Assembly: GCA_963734275.1 (NCBI GenBank)
Contig: CAVTGO010000013.1
Coordinates: 505,619-569,618 of the forward strand
DNA: 64,000 nt
Origin: CAVTGO01 sp963734275
GTDB lineage: Bacteria > Actinomycetota > UBA4738 > HRBIN12
Direction of reading: 5' to 3'
Part shown: positions 8,996 through 16,555 of the stretch, in pieces
How positions within the stretch are numbered: the first letter of the stretch is position 1
How the letters are laid out: each line of letters begins with the position of its first letter
Notes under the pieces: generated by a model
Databases searched by the model: none
Seen by the model: only the letters and a program-made list of their open reading frames with translations
What the model was told of the DNA's origin: nothing
Translations under genes and position numbers: made by a program

Positions 8996-10001
8996 TTGGA
9001 GGCTCGCAGAGCTACGCAGACCGAGCGCCGCCGCTTTCTGAGCACCGGTAGCCCCCTGCTCGGCGGCCCGCTTCCGGCGGAGGCCGGTGCGGAGGACGCA
9101 CCGGTCGCGACCGCGACGTACGAGCCCGACGCCGACGTCTACCGGATTCCGGCCGAGGAGCCGCCGGCCGTTCCGCTGCGCGACCTCGAGTCACTGGTGC
9201 CCGAGCCCGACTCGGCCCGTCAGGTCGACGACTGGGGTCGCTCCGAGCGCATCTACCACTTGATGGAGCCGGTGCTGAACTTCTATTACCGGTACTGGTT
9301 CAGGGTCGAGGTCCAGGGCGTCGAGCGGGTCCCCGCGAACAGCGGGGCGCTGCTGGCCTCGAACCATTCCGGCGCGCTGCCGCCGGATGCACCGATGATC
9401 ATGCAGGCGATCCGCAACGAGCACTCGAGCCCGCGGCCGCTCTACATGCTCGGCGAGCACTGGTTCAAGGGCTACCCCGGAGTGGGGCTGTTCACCAACA
9501 AGATCGGCCTCGTGTCAGCGCATCCCGCCAACGCCCACCGGCTGCTGCACGACGAGCGGAAGCTGGTGCTCGTCTTCCCGGAGGGCCAGAAGGGCACCCG
9601 CAAGCTGTTCTGGCAGCGCTACAAGCTCCGCCGGTTCGGCCGCGGCGGCTTCGTGAAGACCGCGATCCGAGCCGGGGTGCCGATCGTCCCCGTGGCGGTG
9701 ATCGGTGCGGAGGAGGCGATGCCGATCTTCGCGCACGTGCCGCTGCTGCAGCGGCTCACCGGGCTGATCTATTTCCCCATCAATCACGCCTTCCCGCACT
9801 TCGGGCTGCTGGCAGCCGGCATGTACATGCCGGCGAAGTTCAGGATCCGGTTCCTCGAGCCGGTCCGACTTCGACCGCTTCGGACCCGATGCCGCCGACG
9901 ACGTCGCGTTCGTGCAGCAGGTCGCGGACGACATCCGCGCGCGTATCCAGATCGCGCTGAACGAAATGCTGCGCGAGCGCAACTCGGTCTGGTTCGGCTG
10001 A
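8996..10001 (+). CDS. PlsC-like lysophospholipid acyltransferase, frameshift near 3' end
   Basis: A 1-acylglycerol-phosphate acyltransferase-type protein, expected at the inner face of the membrane for phospholipid synthesis. After about 85 residues of acidic, proline-rich N terminus comes the acyltransferase domain, with the catalytic histidine in ASNHSGALPPDAP (about residue 123), MLGEHWFKGYPGVG, and the FPEGQKGTRKLFWQ block (about residue 197). The start is TTG 8996, with GGAGGAG seven bases before it. An indel near 9865 moves the frame. The correct C terminus (FDRFGPDAADDVAFVQQ to RERNSVWFG) ends at TGA 9999-10001; without this correction the frame runs on to 10045. The long N-terminal extension is typical of actinobacterial members of the family. 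Confidence 0.83.
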
Positions 10002-10063
10002 TCCGCCGGTACTCCGCGAAGGGCGGATGCAGGCGGATCGGGTAGGGTCCGCGCCGAGAGAGG

Positions 10064-10533
10064 ATGGGGATCTTGGGCGACCGAAACCCGCGGATCGGGG
10101 GGCGCAGCGCCGGCTGCCGCGTGCGCCGCTGTTCGCGCTCTGCGCATTCGCGTTCCGCGTGGCCGCGTGCGGGAACGATGACGACCGCGACAAGCGAGCG
10201 GCCCCCGGTGCCGATCAACGTCTCCGTCCAGACTCGGCCCCGCGCAAGGTGACCGTCTCGCCGGGCAAGTTCGGCGCCGGGGCCGATCACGATGCTGGTC
10301 GCGAACCAGTCGGGCGCGTCGCAGACCGTCACGATCGACGGCCCCCGGGTGCGGCAGTCGGTCGGGCCCCATCAACCCGGAGGACACCGCGACGCTGAAG
10401 GTGTCCGTGCAGCCGGGCGAGTACACGCTGGCGTCCGCCGAGGCCGGCGGCCTCCAGCCCGCCCGCCTCACCGTGGGCCCGCCGCGCGCCGAGCGCCCAG
10501 AACACGCTGCTGCTGCCCGAGGCGGCCGCCTGA
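10064..10533 (+). CDS. cupredoxin-like lipoprotein, frameshifted
   Basis: A small putative lipoprotein. A signal peptide with lipobox is readable in frame 1 (LFALCAFAFRVAAC then GNDDDRDKR, about 10130-10190). A beta-sandwich domain follows with KVTVSPGKFGAG, ITMLVANQSGASQTVTID and VSVQPGEYTLAS, and the probable end is SAQNTLLLP with TGA at 10531-10533. Three or four indels separate these pieces, so the start (ATG 10064) is only approximate. Cupredoxin-like domains of this kind may bind copper or serve structurally; I see no clear His-Cys-His-Met copper site in the readable parts. It lies 60 bases downstream of the acyltransferase gene and may share its transcript. Confidence 0.6.
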
Positions 10534-10954
10534 GTAGGTCGGCTTCGCTGCGTTCGTGGCAGGGGCTGGGGAGTCTGCGACGGTTCGGGGCGGCTTAACA
10601 GCGGCATTGAAGAAGTGCGGCTTCGGCGCGGCTCGGAACACGAGGAGCCGTTTCGTTTCGCGCGTGGCTCGAGCAAGAGGGTCACTTAATCGCCCTCGCG
10701 CTCGAAGACGTGATGGGCCGCTCCGAGAAAACCGGTTTGTGGTGCTGTATAGGGCGCTCCGAAGTCCGGTTTTGCGTTTGGCCACCCTCACGCGTTTCCA
10801 ACCGGTACAGGAAAAAGGGACACGATTTGCACCTGTCATGAGCAGCCGGCACGGCCCGATCCTCGACCCCTTCCCAGCCGATTTTTGTCTTTCCGAGTAC
10901 CCGCCATGGCCCGACCCTCGGCCCGGCCCTGTGTGACCGCGTCCACAGAGGCAT
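10534..10954 (+). other. intergenic region of 421 bp with internal repeats
   Basis: No gene is visible. The stretch is less GC-rich than its flanks. An imperfect direct repeat of about 21 bases, cgctccga followed by an (a)ccggtttt-like core, occurs at about 10714-10735 and 10757-10778. A polypurine stretch aaaaaggga lies near 10811. The AT-rich part before 10955 probably carries the promoter of the MarR/exporter pair. Confidence 0.45.
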
Positions 10955-11485
10955 TTGCTTGATTTCTGCAATAGTTGTCGTGAGTGCAAGTATCTCCCTC
11001 CCCCAAGCCCGCTCTCCGCGGAGCCCGCCGAGCTTGCCCGCGCTCTCGCGGGCCTGCTCCGCTTCTTCACCCACGCGAGCGACAACGAGTTCCTGCGGCA
11101 GGCCGACGAGCTCGACCTCACGCTGACTCAGCTCAAGGTGCTGGTCCTGCTCTACGAACTCTCGGATCCCCAGCTGCTGTCGGTCAAGGAGGTCGCCGAG
11201 GAGCTCGGCATCTCGCTGCCGGCCGCAAGCCGGGCGATCGACCCGGTCGTCAAGCGTCGGCTCGTGGTACGCAAGGAGGACGAGCTGGACCGCCGTGTCA
11301 AGCGAGTGCGCCTAACCGCGCGCGGCGAAAGCGCCGTCGGCCGGCTCATCGCGACGCGCGTGGCCGCCGCGGAGGCGCTGGTCGAGAGCTTCACGGTCGC
11401 CGAGCGCGAGAAGCTCGCTGACGCGCTCGGCGAGATCCTCCGCCGACCCGAGATCAGCCGCTACCTCCCGCGGAGGGATCGCTAG
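10955..11485 (+). CDS. MarR family transcriptional regulator
   Basis: A winged-helix regulator of about 150-176 residues, probably repressing the exporter gene that follows. The helix-turn-helix lies in LSVKEVAEELGISLPAASRAI (about residues 78-98). The wing is in RKEDELDRRVKRVRLTARGE, the usual MarR pattern with the DxRxxR-like basic end. The C terminus has dimerisation helices. The start is not certain: TTG 10955 gives an unusual Cys-rich N terminus, and the domain proper begins at about SAEPAELARALAGLLRFF (11010). No ATG or GTG is in frame. The stop TAG at 11483-11485 directly abuts the ATG of the exporter, a strong sign of one operon. MarR-DHA2 exporter pairs often answer to toxic phenolic or hydrophobic ligands. 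Confidence 0.87.
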   Translation: MLDFCNSCRECKYLPPPSPLSAEPAELARALAGLLRFFTHASDNEFLRQADELDLTLTQLKVLVLLYELSDPQLLSVKEVAEELGISLPAASRAIDPVVKRRLVVRKEDELDRRVKRVRLTARGESAVGRLIATRVAAAEALVESFTVAEREKLADALGEILRRPEISRYLPRRDR

Positions 11486-13072
11486 ATGGCACGACTGCAC
11501 GCGATCACCGAGCAGAACCGCAAGTGGTGGACGCTGGCCGCGATGAGCTTCTCGCTCTTCATGATCATGCTCGACAACACCGTCGTGAACGTCGCGCTGC
11601 CGTCGATCCAGAAGGATCTGGGCGCGTCGCTCTCAGCGCTCGAGTGGACGATCAACGCGTACACCCTGGCGATCGCGGTGCTACTGGTGACCGCCGGACG
11701 CCTCGGCGACATCTTCGGCCGCCGCCATGCGTTCTTCTTCGGGGTGAGCGTGTTCGCGCTCGTCGTCCGCGACCGCGGGCTTCGCTCCGAACGAGACGTG
11801 GCTGGTGGCGAGCCGAGCCGTACAGGGCATCGGCGCCGCGTTCATGATGCCGGCAACGCTCTCGATCGTCACGAACGCCTTTCCACCGGCCGAGCGGGGC
11901 CGTGCGATCGGCACGTGGGCGGGAGTCTCGGCGCTCGCACTCGCGATGGGCCCGGTGGTCGGCGGACTCCTGACCGAGCAGGTCAGCTGGCGCGCGATCT
12001 TCTTCCTCAACCTCCCCGTCGCGGCGCTCGGGATCATCGTGGCGATCGCCGCGGTGCGCGAGTCCCGCGACCCGACGGCCCCGCGCGCGGTCGACTACGC
12101 CGGCGTGGGCACGCTCACGGTCGGGATCGGCGCGCTCGTACTGGCGCTCATCGAAGGCAACGACTGGGGCTGGGGCTCTCCGCGCGTGATGGGGTTGCTT
12201 GCGCTGTCGGCGCTGGGGCTGGTCGCGTTCACCGTGATCGAGCGCCGGGTGCGCTACCCGATGGTCGAATTCGCGCTTCCTCCGGAGCCGTCAGTTCGCC
12301 GGGACCAACGGGATCGCCTTCGTCGTGTCGTTCACGATGCTCGCGATGTTCTTCTTCATGGCGCTCTACCTGCAGAACATCCTCGCTTACTCCCCGCTCG
12401 AGGCCGGAATTCGCTTCCTCCCGTCCACAGTCGTGATCATCGTCGCGGCGCCGATCGCCGGGCGTCTCACAGACCGGATCGGCGCCCGCTGGCCGATCGC
12501 GGTGGGGCTGTCGCTGGTCGCCGTTCTCGCTCTACCTGCAGTCGCGCATCACGATCGACACGGGCTATAGCTCCCTCCTCCCCAGCTTCGCGCTGATGGG
12601 CCTCGGGATCGGGCTCACGATGTCTCCGATGTCGACCGCCGCGATGAACGCCGTCAAGGAGACGAAGGCCGGCCTCGCGTCGGGCATCCTCTCGATGAGC
12701 CGGATGGTCGGCGGCACGTTCGGCGTGGCCGCAGTCGGCGCGCTCTTCCAGCAGCTGAGCGACAACCGCCTCCACGACCGGCTCGCGGAGCTCCCTCTCA
12801 GCGCTCAGCAGCAGGCCTGGTTTGCCGACAACCTGGGCTCGGGCGGAGTCGACGAGAAGCTCAGGCAGCTCGACCCGGCCACGGCCAGAGAGGTCGGCGG
12901 CCTGGTCAAGGAGACCTTCATCCACTCGCTCTCGGTCTCGCTGAGACTGTCCGCCGCGGTCGCCGTCGTGGGCGTCATCATCGCCGTCGTGATGCTGCGC
13001 GGCGAGCGCGTGCACGGCGCTTCGGCGGTTCGCGCAGCGGCCGCGGCCGCCCCCGCTCCGGACCCCGGGTAG
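11486..13072 (+). CDS. DHA2-family MFS drug exporter (EmrB/QacA type), frameshifted
   Basis: A 14-helix proton-driven exporter. The N-terminal part in frame 2 has MIMLDNTVVNVALPSIQKDL, the hallmark first helix of DHA2 transporters, and GRLGDIFGRRHAFFFG (motif A). Motif C-like sequence ALAMGPVVGGLL lies in frame 3 (11805-12290). Frame 1 then carries ALYLQNILAYSPLEAG and GRLTDRIGARWPIAVG. The C terminus in frame 2 (12540-13072) contains GLASGILSMSRMVGGTFGVA. Three single-base indels, near 11765, 12290 and 12525, divide an otherwise complete protein of about 528 residues. It follows the MarR gene without a gap, so the regulator is its likely controller. The substrate is unknown. Confidence 0.85.
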
Positions 13073-13114
13073 ATACCATTCGCCGGCTCGAACCCGGCGA
13101 CCGGAGGTACACCC

Positions 13115-14368
13115 GTGGCACAGGCAGATGTGAAGACCGTCAGCCAGCTCGACGTCGAGCCTGGCGAGCTCCCGTCCACCATGACGGCCTGGGTGATCCG
13201 CCAGGACCGCGAGGGAGAGCCGAAGGACGCCTTCCAGATCGAGGACATCGAGGTCCCGGAGCCCGGCGCGTTCGAGGTGGTCGTGCGCGTGATGGCTGCA
13301 GGCGTGAACTTCAACAACGTCTGGGCGGCACTGGGCCAGCCGGTCTCGGTTTTCCGCTATCACCCCGACGAGGACCACCACATCGGTGGCTCCGACGCCT
13401 CGGGCGTGGTGTGGAAGGTGGGCGAGGGCGTGACCCGCTGGAAGCCGGGCGACGAGGTCGTGATCCACTGCAACCAGGCCTCCTACGAGGACGTCGAGGT
13501 GCACGGGCTCGACCCGCTCGCCGCTCCGTCCCAGAAGATCTGGGGCTACGAGACAAGCTGGGGCTCGTTCGCGCAGTTCACGAAGGTGCAGGCGCAGCAG
13601 CTGGTGCCGAAGCCGAAGAACCTCACCTGGGAGGAGGCCGCCTCCTACGGCCTCACCTACTTCACCGCCTACAGGATGTTGATCGACCAGGTCAAGCTCC
13701 AGGCCGGCCACCGGGTGCTGATCTGGGGCGCGGCCGGCGGCCTCGGCGTGTTCGCGACGCAGCTCTGCAAGATCACCGGGGCGGATTCGGTGGGCGTCGT
13801 GTCCTCCGACGAGAAGGGCGAGCTCGTCAAGCAGCTCGGCGCCAAGGACTTCATCAACCGCAACGAGTTCGCGGGCATGATGCGCAAGGGCGGCGAGTCG
13901 AAGGACGAGGAGAAGGAGCGGTTCGGGCAGTCACGCGCCTTTGCCAAGCGGGTCAAGGAGATCCTCGGCGACGCGCCCGACGTCGTGTTCGAGCATGTGG
14001 GCCAGGCCACATTCCCCACCTCGGTGTTCGTCGTGAAGCCGTTCGGGAAGGTCGTGATCTGCGGCGCCACCTCGGGCTTCAACCTGGACTTCGACGTGCG
14101 CTACCTCTGGATGCGCCAGAAGCAGATCATCGGGTCGCACTTTGCCAACGCCTGGGAGGCGACCAAGGCCAACGAGCTCATTGACCAGTCCAAGATCCGT
14201 CCCGTGCTGTGGCGCGTGATGCCGTTCGAGGGCGTCGCCGAGGCGCACCAGCTGATGCGCGAGAACAAGCACCAGGGCAAGATCGCGATCCTGGTGGGCG
14301 CCGACAAGGAAGGTCTCGGCAAGACCGCCGAGGGGCCCGGCGCGATCCGCGCCGAGGTCGGCAATTGA
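13115..14368 (+). CDS. ccrA: crotonyl-CoA carboxylase/reductase (Ccr)
   Basis: Ccr reductively carboxylates crotonyl-CoA to ethylmalonyl-CoA with NADPH and CO2, the key step of the ethylmalonyl-CoA pathway and a source of extender units. The 417-residue protein is full length for the family. Visible blocks are VNFNNVWAALGQPVSVF, YHPDEDHHIGGSDASGVVW, the Rossmann loop LIWGAAGGLGVFATQLCK (about residue 210), and RQKQIIGSHFANAWEA near residue 335. From memory of the Kitasatospora enzyme, the CO2 pocket uses Asn, Phe, Glu and His; here the Asn, Glu (GYETSWGSF) and His (SHFAN) are kept but Tyr replaces Phe. Simple acryloyl-CoA reductases are the main alternative. GTG/ATG options are clear, and a GGAGG sits upstream of GTG 13115. 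Confidence 0.88.
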   Translation: MAQADVKTVSQLDVEPGELPSTMTAWVIRQDREGEPKDAFQIEDIEVPEPGAFEVVVRVMAAGVNFNNVWAALGQPVSVFRYHPDEDHHIGGSDASGVVWKVGEGVTRWKPGDEVVIHCNQASYEDVEVHGLDPLAAPSQKIWGYETSWGSFAQFTKVQAQQLVPKPKNLTWEEAASYGLTYFTAYRMLIDQVKLQAGHRVLIWGAAGGLGVFATQLCKITGADSVGVVSSDEKGELVKQLGAKDFINRNEFAGMMRKGGESKDEEKERFGQSRAFAKRVKEILGDAPDVVFEHVGQATFPTSVFVVKPFGKVVICGATSGFNLDFDVRYLWMRQKQIIGSHFANAWEATKANELIDQSKIRPVLWRVMPFEGVAEAHQLMRENKHQGKIAILVGADKEGLGKTAEGPGAIRAEVGN

Positions 14369-14423
14369 GATGGCGCTCGCGCCGCTCGCGGAGCGGGACG
14401 GTCGAGCACGCCGGGGCGCAGCG

Positions 14424-14717
14424 ATGATCGAGATGGTCCAGATCGACTTCCATCTCACGCCGTTCCGGGCACAGCGGTTCTACGACCTCTACCGGCCGGT
14501 CGTGCCGCGCGTCATGGCGTACGGCGCCAAGGGCTACTCCTTCACCCGCTCGGAGGAGGATGCAGACCACTTCGTGCACTCGTCGCTCTGGGAGGACCGG
14601 GCCGATTTCCGGCGCTTTTGGGACTCGCGCGAGATGCACCTCGCGCGCGAGCGGATCCTCGGGCTGTACGAGCAGCCTGTGATTCCCAGCTGGGCGACGA
14701 TCCTCGACCGCGGGTAG
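14424..14717 (+). CDS. small dimeric alpha/beta-barrel-like protein
   Basis: A protein of about 97 residues, MIEMVQIDFHLTPFRAQRF onward, with alternating strand/helix pattern. Its GYSFTRSEEDADHFVHSSLWEDRADFRRFWDS segment resembles the antibiotic-biosynthesis-monooxygenase/ferredoxin-like superfamily (the common VSxWEDxAxFxxFxxS pattern). Those proteins act on small hydrophobic molecules or haem, or simply bind ligands, so no reaction is assigned. An in-frame ATG at 14370 would add 18 mostly Arg/Ala residues. The internal ATG at 14424 is preferred because homology-like sequence begins there. The gene starts about 55 bases after the ccr stop and may be co-transcribed with it. Confidence 0.6.
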   Translation: MIEMVQIDFHLTPFRAQRFYDLYRPVVPRVMAYGAKGYSFTRSEEDADHFVHSSLWEDRADFRRFWDSREMHLARERILGLYEQPVIPSWATILDRG

Positions 14718-14735
14718 CGCTGTGAGGTGATCGCT

Positions 14736-14813
14736 ATGCCGCTCGTTCACGTGACTGTTCCCGAAGTGGGGCCGGAGAGCCCGCGCGCGCCGGAGCCGGC
14801 CGCGGTCTCCTAG
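14736..14813 (+). CDS. 25-codon reading frame, tautomerase-like N terminus or leader
   Basis: ATG at 14736 opens a 25-codon frame reading MPLVHVTVPE and then a Pro/Ala/Glu-rich tail, ending with TAG at 14811-14813. The first ten residues look like the start of 4-oxalocrotonate tautomerases, whose Pro1 is catalytic, but the rest of that 60-residue fold is absent. The stop lies on the ribosome-binding site (AGGAGG, 14812-14817) of the next gene, so it could be a remnant or a translated leader. Confidence 0.25.
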   Translation: MPLVHVTVPEVGPESPRAPEPAAVS

Positions 14814-14821
14814 GAGGGGCC

Positions 14822-15271
14822 GTGTACCGGAGGATTGTCGAGGTACGAGTCCGGCAGGCGTGGCGGCACCTCGCCGCGCGCGACTACGACTATGTGCTCG
14901 ACCAGTTCGCGCCGCGGTTCGAGTACAGCTTCGTCGGGGCCCACGCGCTCGGCGGCACCCGGCACAGCCGGGAGTCGATGACGGGCTGGTTCGAGCGCCT
15001 GTTCGAGCTCTTTCCGGGAATCCGGTTCGAGGTCGCCGACGTGCTGGTCAAGGGCTGGCCGTGGCGCACGACCGCGGTCGTGCTCGTCGACGTGCACGCG
15101 GACGTCGCAGGCGAGGCCTACCGCAACGAGGTCGCGCAGACGATCGAGCTGCGTTGGGGGCGAATCACGCGGATCCGGACGCTCGAGGACACCCAGAAGC
15201 TCGCCGGCGCGCTGGACCGGCTGGCCGAGACCGGCATCGAGAAAGCGGCGCTGGCCGCGATCGAGGATTGA
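14822..15271 (+). CDS. SnoaL/NTF2-like protein
   Basis: A 149-residue protein with the cone-shaped NTF2-like fold. VRQAWRHLAARDYDYVLDQF at the N terminus is the usual helix pair. ESMTGWFERLFELFPGIRFEV forms the middle, and strands with WRTTAVVLVDVHAD and QTIELRWGRITRIRTLEDTQ follow. Members act as isomerases, cyclases, small hydrolases or just ligand-binding proteins, so no substrate is assigned. The start is GTG 14822, with AGGAGG four bases upstream. It is the last gene of the rightward group beginning at ccr and converges with clpS, leaving a 34-base spacer with a GC-rich hairpin (about 15278-15300) that may stop transcription from both sides. Confidence 0.72.
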   Translation: MYRRIVEVRVRQAWRHLAARDYDYVLDQFAPRFEYSFVGAHALGGTRHSRESMTGWFERLFELFPGIRFEVADVLVKGWPWRTTAVVLVDVHADVAGEAYRNEVAQTIELRWGRITRIRTLEDTQKLAGALDRLAETGIEKAALAAIED

Positions 15272-15305
15272 AATCCGGAGCCGCCGGCCTCACGGGCGGC
15301 GGCGG

Positions 15306-15596
15306 CTAGCCCCGCTCGAGCGGGGCCATCGTCAGTCCGGCGCCGCTCAGCTGCTCCCAGTAGAGCTCCGCCGGCTCGCGATCGCCGGTCCAGACGATCG
15401 CACGGCCGCTGTTGTGGATCTGGTCGGCGATCCGGTATCCGCGGTCGACGCTCACGCCCGGGATCACCCGCGCGAGCGTCTTGGCGACGTGATCGAACGT
15501 GTTGTGGTTGTCGTTCAGGACGATCACGCGCCACGAACCACCGCGACCTGCGTCCGGGCCTCCGGTGCGAGGCAGCTCGATGGTCTCGGTCGCCAT
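15306..15596 (-). CDS. clpS: ClpS-like ATP-dependent Clp protease adaptor
   Basis: ClpS delivers N-degron substrates to the ClpAP/ClpCP protease in the cytoplasm. The 96-residue protein has a short flexible N terminus and the core WRVIVLNDNHNTFDHVAKTL, in which LNDN matches the substrate-contacting Asn-Asp of the family. VDRGYRIADQIHNSGRAIVW supplies the conserved His and the buried strand. ATG at 15596 overlaps the TGA of the metallo-hydrolase gene (TGATG), so the two are translationally coupled. The coupling of clpS with a beta-lactamase-fold hydrolase is not one I can explain functionally. No clpA or clpC gene lies in the window. Confidence 0.82.
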   Translation of the reverse strand: MATETIELPRTGGPDAGRGGSWRVIVLNDNHNTFDHVAKTLARVIPGVSVDRGYRIADQIHNSGRAIVWTGDREPAELYWEQLSGAGLTMAPLERG

Positions 15597-16489
15597 CACG
15601 GCTTGGTGGCCGACTCGGCCTGCTTCTGCCAGTAGCGGGCCAGCCCCGCCCAGCGTTGCCCGATGGGCGAGCCCACCTCCAGGCCCGCGGCGGTGCGGGC
15701 ATCCGTACGCTCCTCCGTGGCGCGGTTGACCTCCGCGACGAACGCGCGGCCGGCCTCCTCGGCGTCGCCGTCGTGCTCCTCGAGCAGGCGGCGGGCGAGC
15801 TCGGCCATCTCCCGCAAGCTTTCCCTGGTCCGCTCCAGATGCGGCAGCGGCTCGTCCACGGAGCCGAAATGGGTGAGCGCCAGGCACCGCGGCTCGCGCT
15901 CGGCGACCAGGTCGATCGCGCGAAGCCAGGCCGGCACGTCGATGTCGGGGGGCGGCGTCGGCGGCTGGACGAAGTCGGAGGGCGGGATCCGCACGCCGGC
16001 CACGTCGCCGACGTAGGCCGTGCCGTCGGACTGGTCGAAGTAGACGACGTGGTGGGAGGCGTGGCCGGGCGTGTACTCGACCTCGAACCGGCGGCCCGCC
16101 GCCTCGAACGTCTCCCCTCCCTCGAGCACGCGGATGCTCCGCTCGGGCACCGGCACCACGCGGCCCCACAACGGGCCCATGTCGCCGCCGTAGATCCGCT
16201 CTGCGCTCGCCAGCAGCCTCGTGGGATCGACGAGATGCGGCGCGCCGCGGGCATGGACCCAGATCTCGAGATCGGGGAAGCGCTCCACGAGCGCCCCGCT
16301 CGCCCCCGCATGGTCGAGGTGGATGTGAGTCAGCAGCAGAGCACGCGGCTCCTCTGTCAGCCCTTCGAGGAGGCTCTCGATGCGGCTCTCGGGCCCCGGG
16401 TCCACGATCGCACCACCGAGGTCCCATGCCCCGATTACGCGCTCACGGTCGCGTTGCCGGACGTCGATGAGGTTGGCATGCGGCGCCAT
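15596..16489 (-). CDS. metallo-beta-lactamase fold hydrolase
   Basis: A 297-residue protein with the metallo-beta-lactamase fold. The metal site is THIHLDHAGASG (HxHxDH, about residue 53), followed by YTPGHASHHVVYFD (third His, about residue 138) and YVGDVAG with the bridging Asp. LALTHFGSVDEPL supplies the last His. The C-terminal 100 residues are helical (LERTRESLREMAELARRLLEE), as in glyoxalase II-like or uncharacterised SoxH/flavo-diiron relatives lacking a flavin domain. The substrate is unknown. ATG 16489 is chosen although the frame remains open upstream into the divergent mutase gene, where it would be antisense. It overlaps clpS downstream and faces the mutase gene across 66 bases. 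Confidence 0.83.
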   Translation of the reverse strand: MAPHANLIDVRQRDRERVIGAWDLGGAIVDPGPESRIESLLEGLTEEPRALLLTHIHLDHAGASGALVERFPDLEIWVHARGAPHLVDPTRLLASAERIYGGDMGPLWGRVVPVPERSIRVLEGGETFEAAGRRFEVEYTPGHASHHVVYFDQSDGTAYVGDVAGVRIPPSDFVQPPTPPPDIDVPAWLRAIDLVAEREPRCLALTHFGSVDEPLPHLERTRESLREMAELARRLLEEHDGDAEEAGRAFVAEVNRATEERTDARTAAGLEVGSPIGQRWAGLARYWQKQAESATKP

Positions 16490-16555
16490 CGCGCGAAGGC
16501 TAACGGCGGAACCGCCATTAAACTGCTGTCGTGAGCTTCGAGAGGAGGCCCAGGC

